Part shown: in pieces, positions 50,413-50,636 of the stretch
How positions within the stretch are numbered: the stretch's first letter is position 1
Layout: each line of letters begins with the position of its first letter
Assembly: GCF_001421705.1 (NCBI RefSeq)
Contig: NZ_LMKO01000010.1
Coordinates: 1 to 50,636 of the forward strand
Origin: Xylophilus sp. Leaf220
GTDB lineage: Bacteria; Pseudomonadota; Gammaproteobacteria; Burkholderiales; Burkholderiaceae_C
Direction of reading: 5' to 3'
DNA: 50,636 nucleotides
Made by a program: the position numbers and the translations under genes
Notes under the pieces: generated by a model
What the model was told of the DNA's origin: nothing
Seen by the model: the letters and a program-made list of their open reading frames with translations, nothing else
Database searches by the model: none

Positions 50413-50636
50413 GTGGTGGTTTTCAAAAGCATCAGCGTTCGAATTTGTCACAGGGTAGCTTGTAGTCTGGGTCACCGGAATACATTCACAGCAACCCTGG
50501 TGACCGCACTTATCTTTTTGTGGTTTCTGCCTGGTCTAGTTTGGTCCCAACAGGTGCGCCTGCCCAACGGCGAGTACACCGAGTCGAGCGCCGACCTGCA
50601 GGTCAAGACGCGGGGCGGCTATATCGGTGTGTGGCG
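50413..50636 (+). CDS. Secreted protein, possibly Rhs-like, N-terminus only
   Basis: The frame opens at GTG 50413 (or GTG 50416) after an in-frame stop at 50401 and runs off the window. The first 74 residues contain a hydrophobic export signal (TLVTALIFLWFLPGLVWSQQ) and then VRLPNGEYTESSADLQVKTR and GGYIGVW. The latter pattern resembles the region ahead of the repeat core of Rhs/YD-repeat proteins, including polymorphic toxins, but too little is visible to be sure. Composition shifts from AT-rich to GC-rich within the gene. Confidence 0.5.
   Translation, partial: MVVFKSISVRICHRVACSLGHRNTFTATLVTALIFLWFLPGLVWSQQVRLPNGEYTESSADLQVKTRGGYIGVW

Overview
The window is about 50.6 kb of high-GC DNA. 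Its gene content fits a betaproteobacterium of the order Burkholderiales, most likely a Comamonadaceae-type organism. Supporting signs are a Bug-family solute receptor, TRAP carriers, glcDEF, an xseB-ispA-dxs operon, flhDC, and two families of short interspersed repeats placed around genes. The lineage is inferred from gene content and style; no search was run.

Layout. (1) 1-185: the 3' two thirds of a 5S rRNA and a strong intrinsic terminator, i.e. the tail of an rRNA operon or a truncated copy. (2) 492-4422: glycolate oxidase glcDEF. (3) 4458-14510: a hydroxycinnamate (ferulate) module. One minus-strand operon encodes a crotonase, feruloyl-CoA synthase, an SDR dehydrogenase, a Bug receptor, a tannase/feruloyl-esterase lipoprotein and a MarR regulator. 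Divergent from it, across a palindromic operator, lie a thiolase and a CoA transferase. Together they suggest ester hydrolysis, CoA activation and beta-oxidative side-chain shortening. (4) 14571-17738: a small unknown gene and a molybdate locus (ModE-type regulator, modB, modA, modC). (5) 17829-23701: AI-2E-type exporter, flhC/flhD, sulfurtransferase, EamA exporter and a Rieske oxygenase, all on the minus strand. (6) 23944-28415: xseB-ispA-dxs, then an orphan TRAP receptor with its own terminator. (7) 28690-29832: a RhuM-family gene of different composition, probably acquired. (8) 29864-36799: an aldo/keto reductase, then an AraC regulator followed by a tightly packed AhpD-like / acyl-CoA-dehydrogenase-like / ABC transporter operon of unknown substrate. 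(9) 36815-42383: a minus-strand aldolase-TRAP operon divergent from an XRE-cupin regulator, with a multi-site operator over a clear promoter. (10) 42400-42935: a frameshifted 2'-5' RNA ligase-like gene. (11) 43112-48115: an OmpR/TctD-type two-component pair facing a LytS/LytR-type pair. (12) 48291-50370: an NAD(P)-binding epimerase-like gene divergent from a LysR regulator. (13) 50371-50636: an AT-rich stretch and the start of a secreted, possibly Rhs-like protein that runs off the window.

The most distinctive features are the repeats. Family A (a GC hairpin followed by an AT-rich GCTAT...ATAGC arm) occurs between genes and also inside two histidine kinase genes, in one of them as an in-frame insertion of about 20 codons. 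Family B (a long imperfect hairpin ending in CCCCCAGGC) sits just after stop codons, including between flhD and flhC and between the two TRAP permease genes. I found no CRISPR array, tRNA, complete insertion sequence or prophage.
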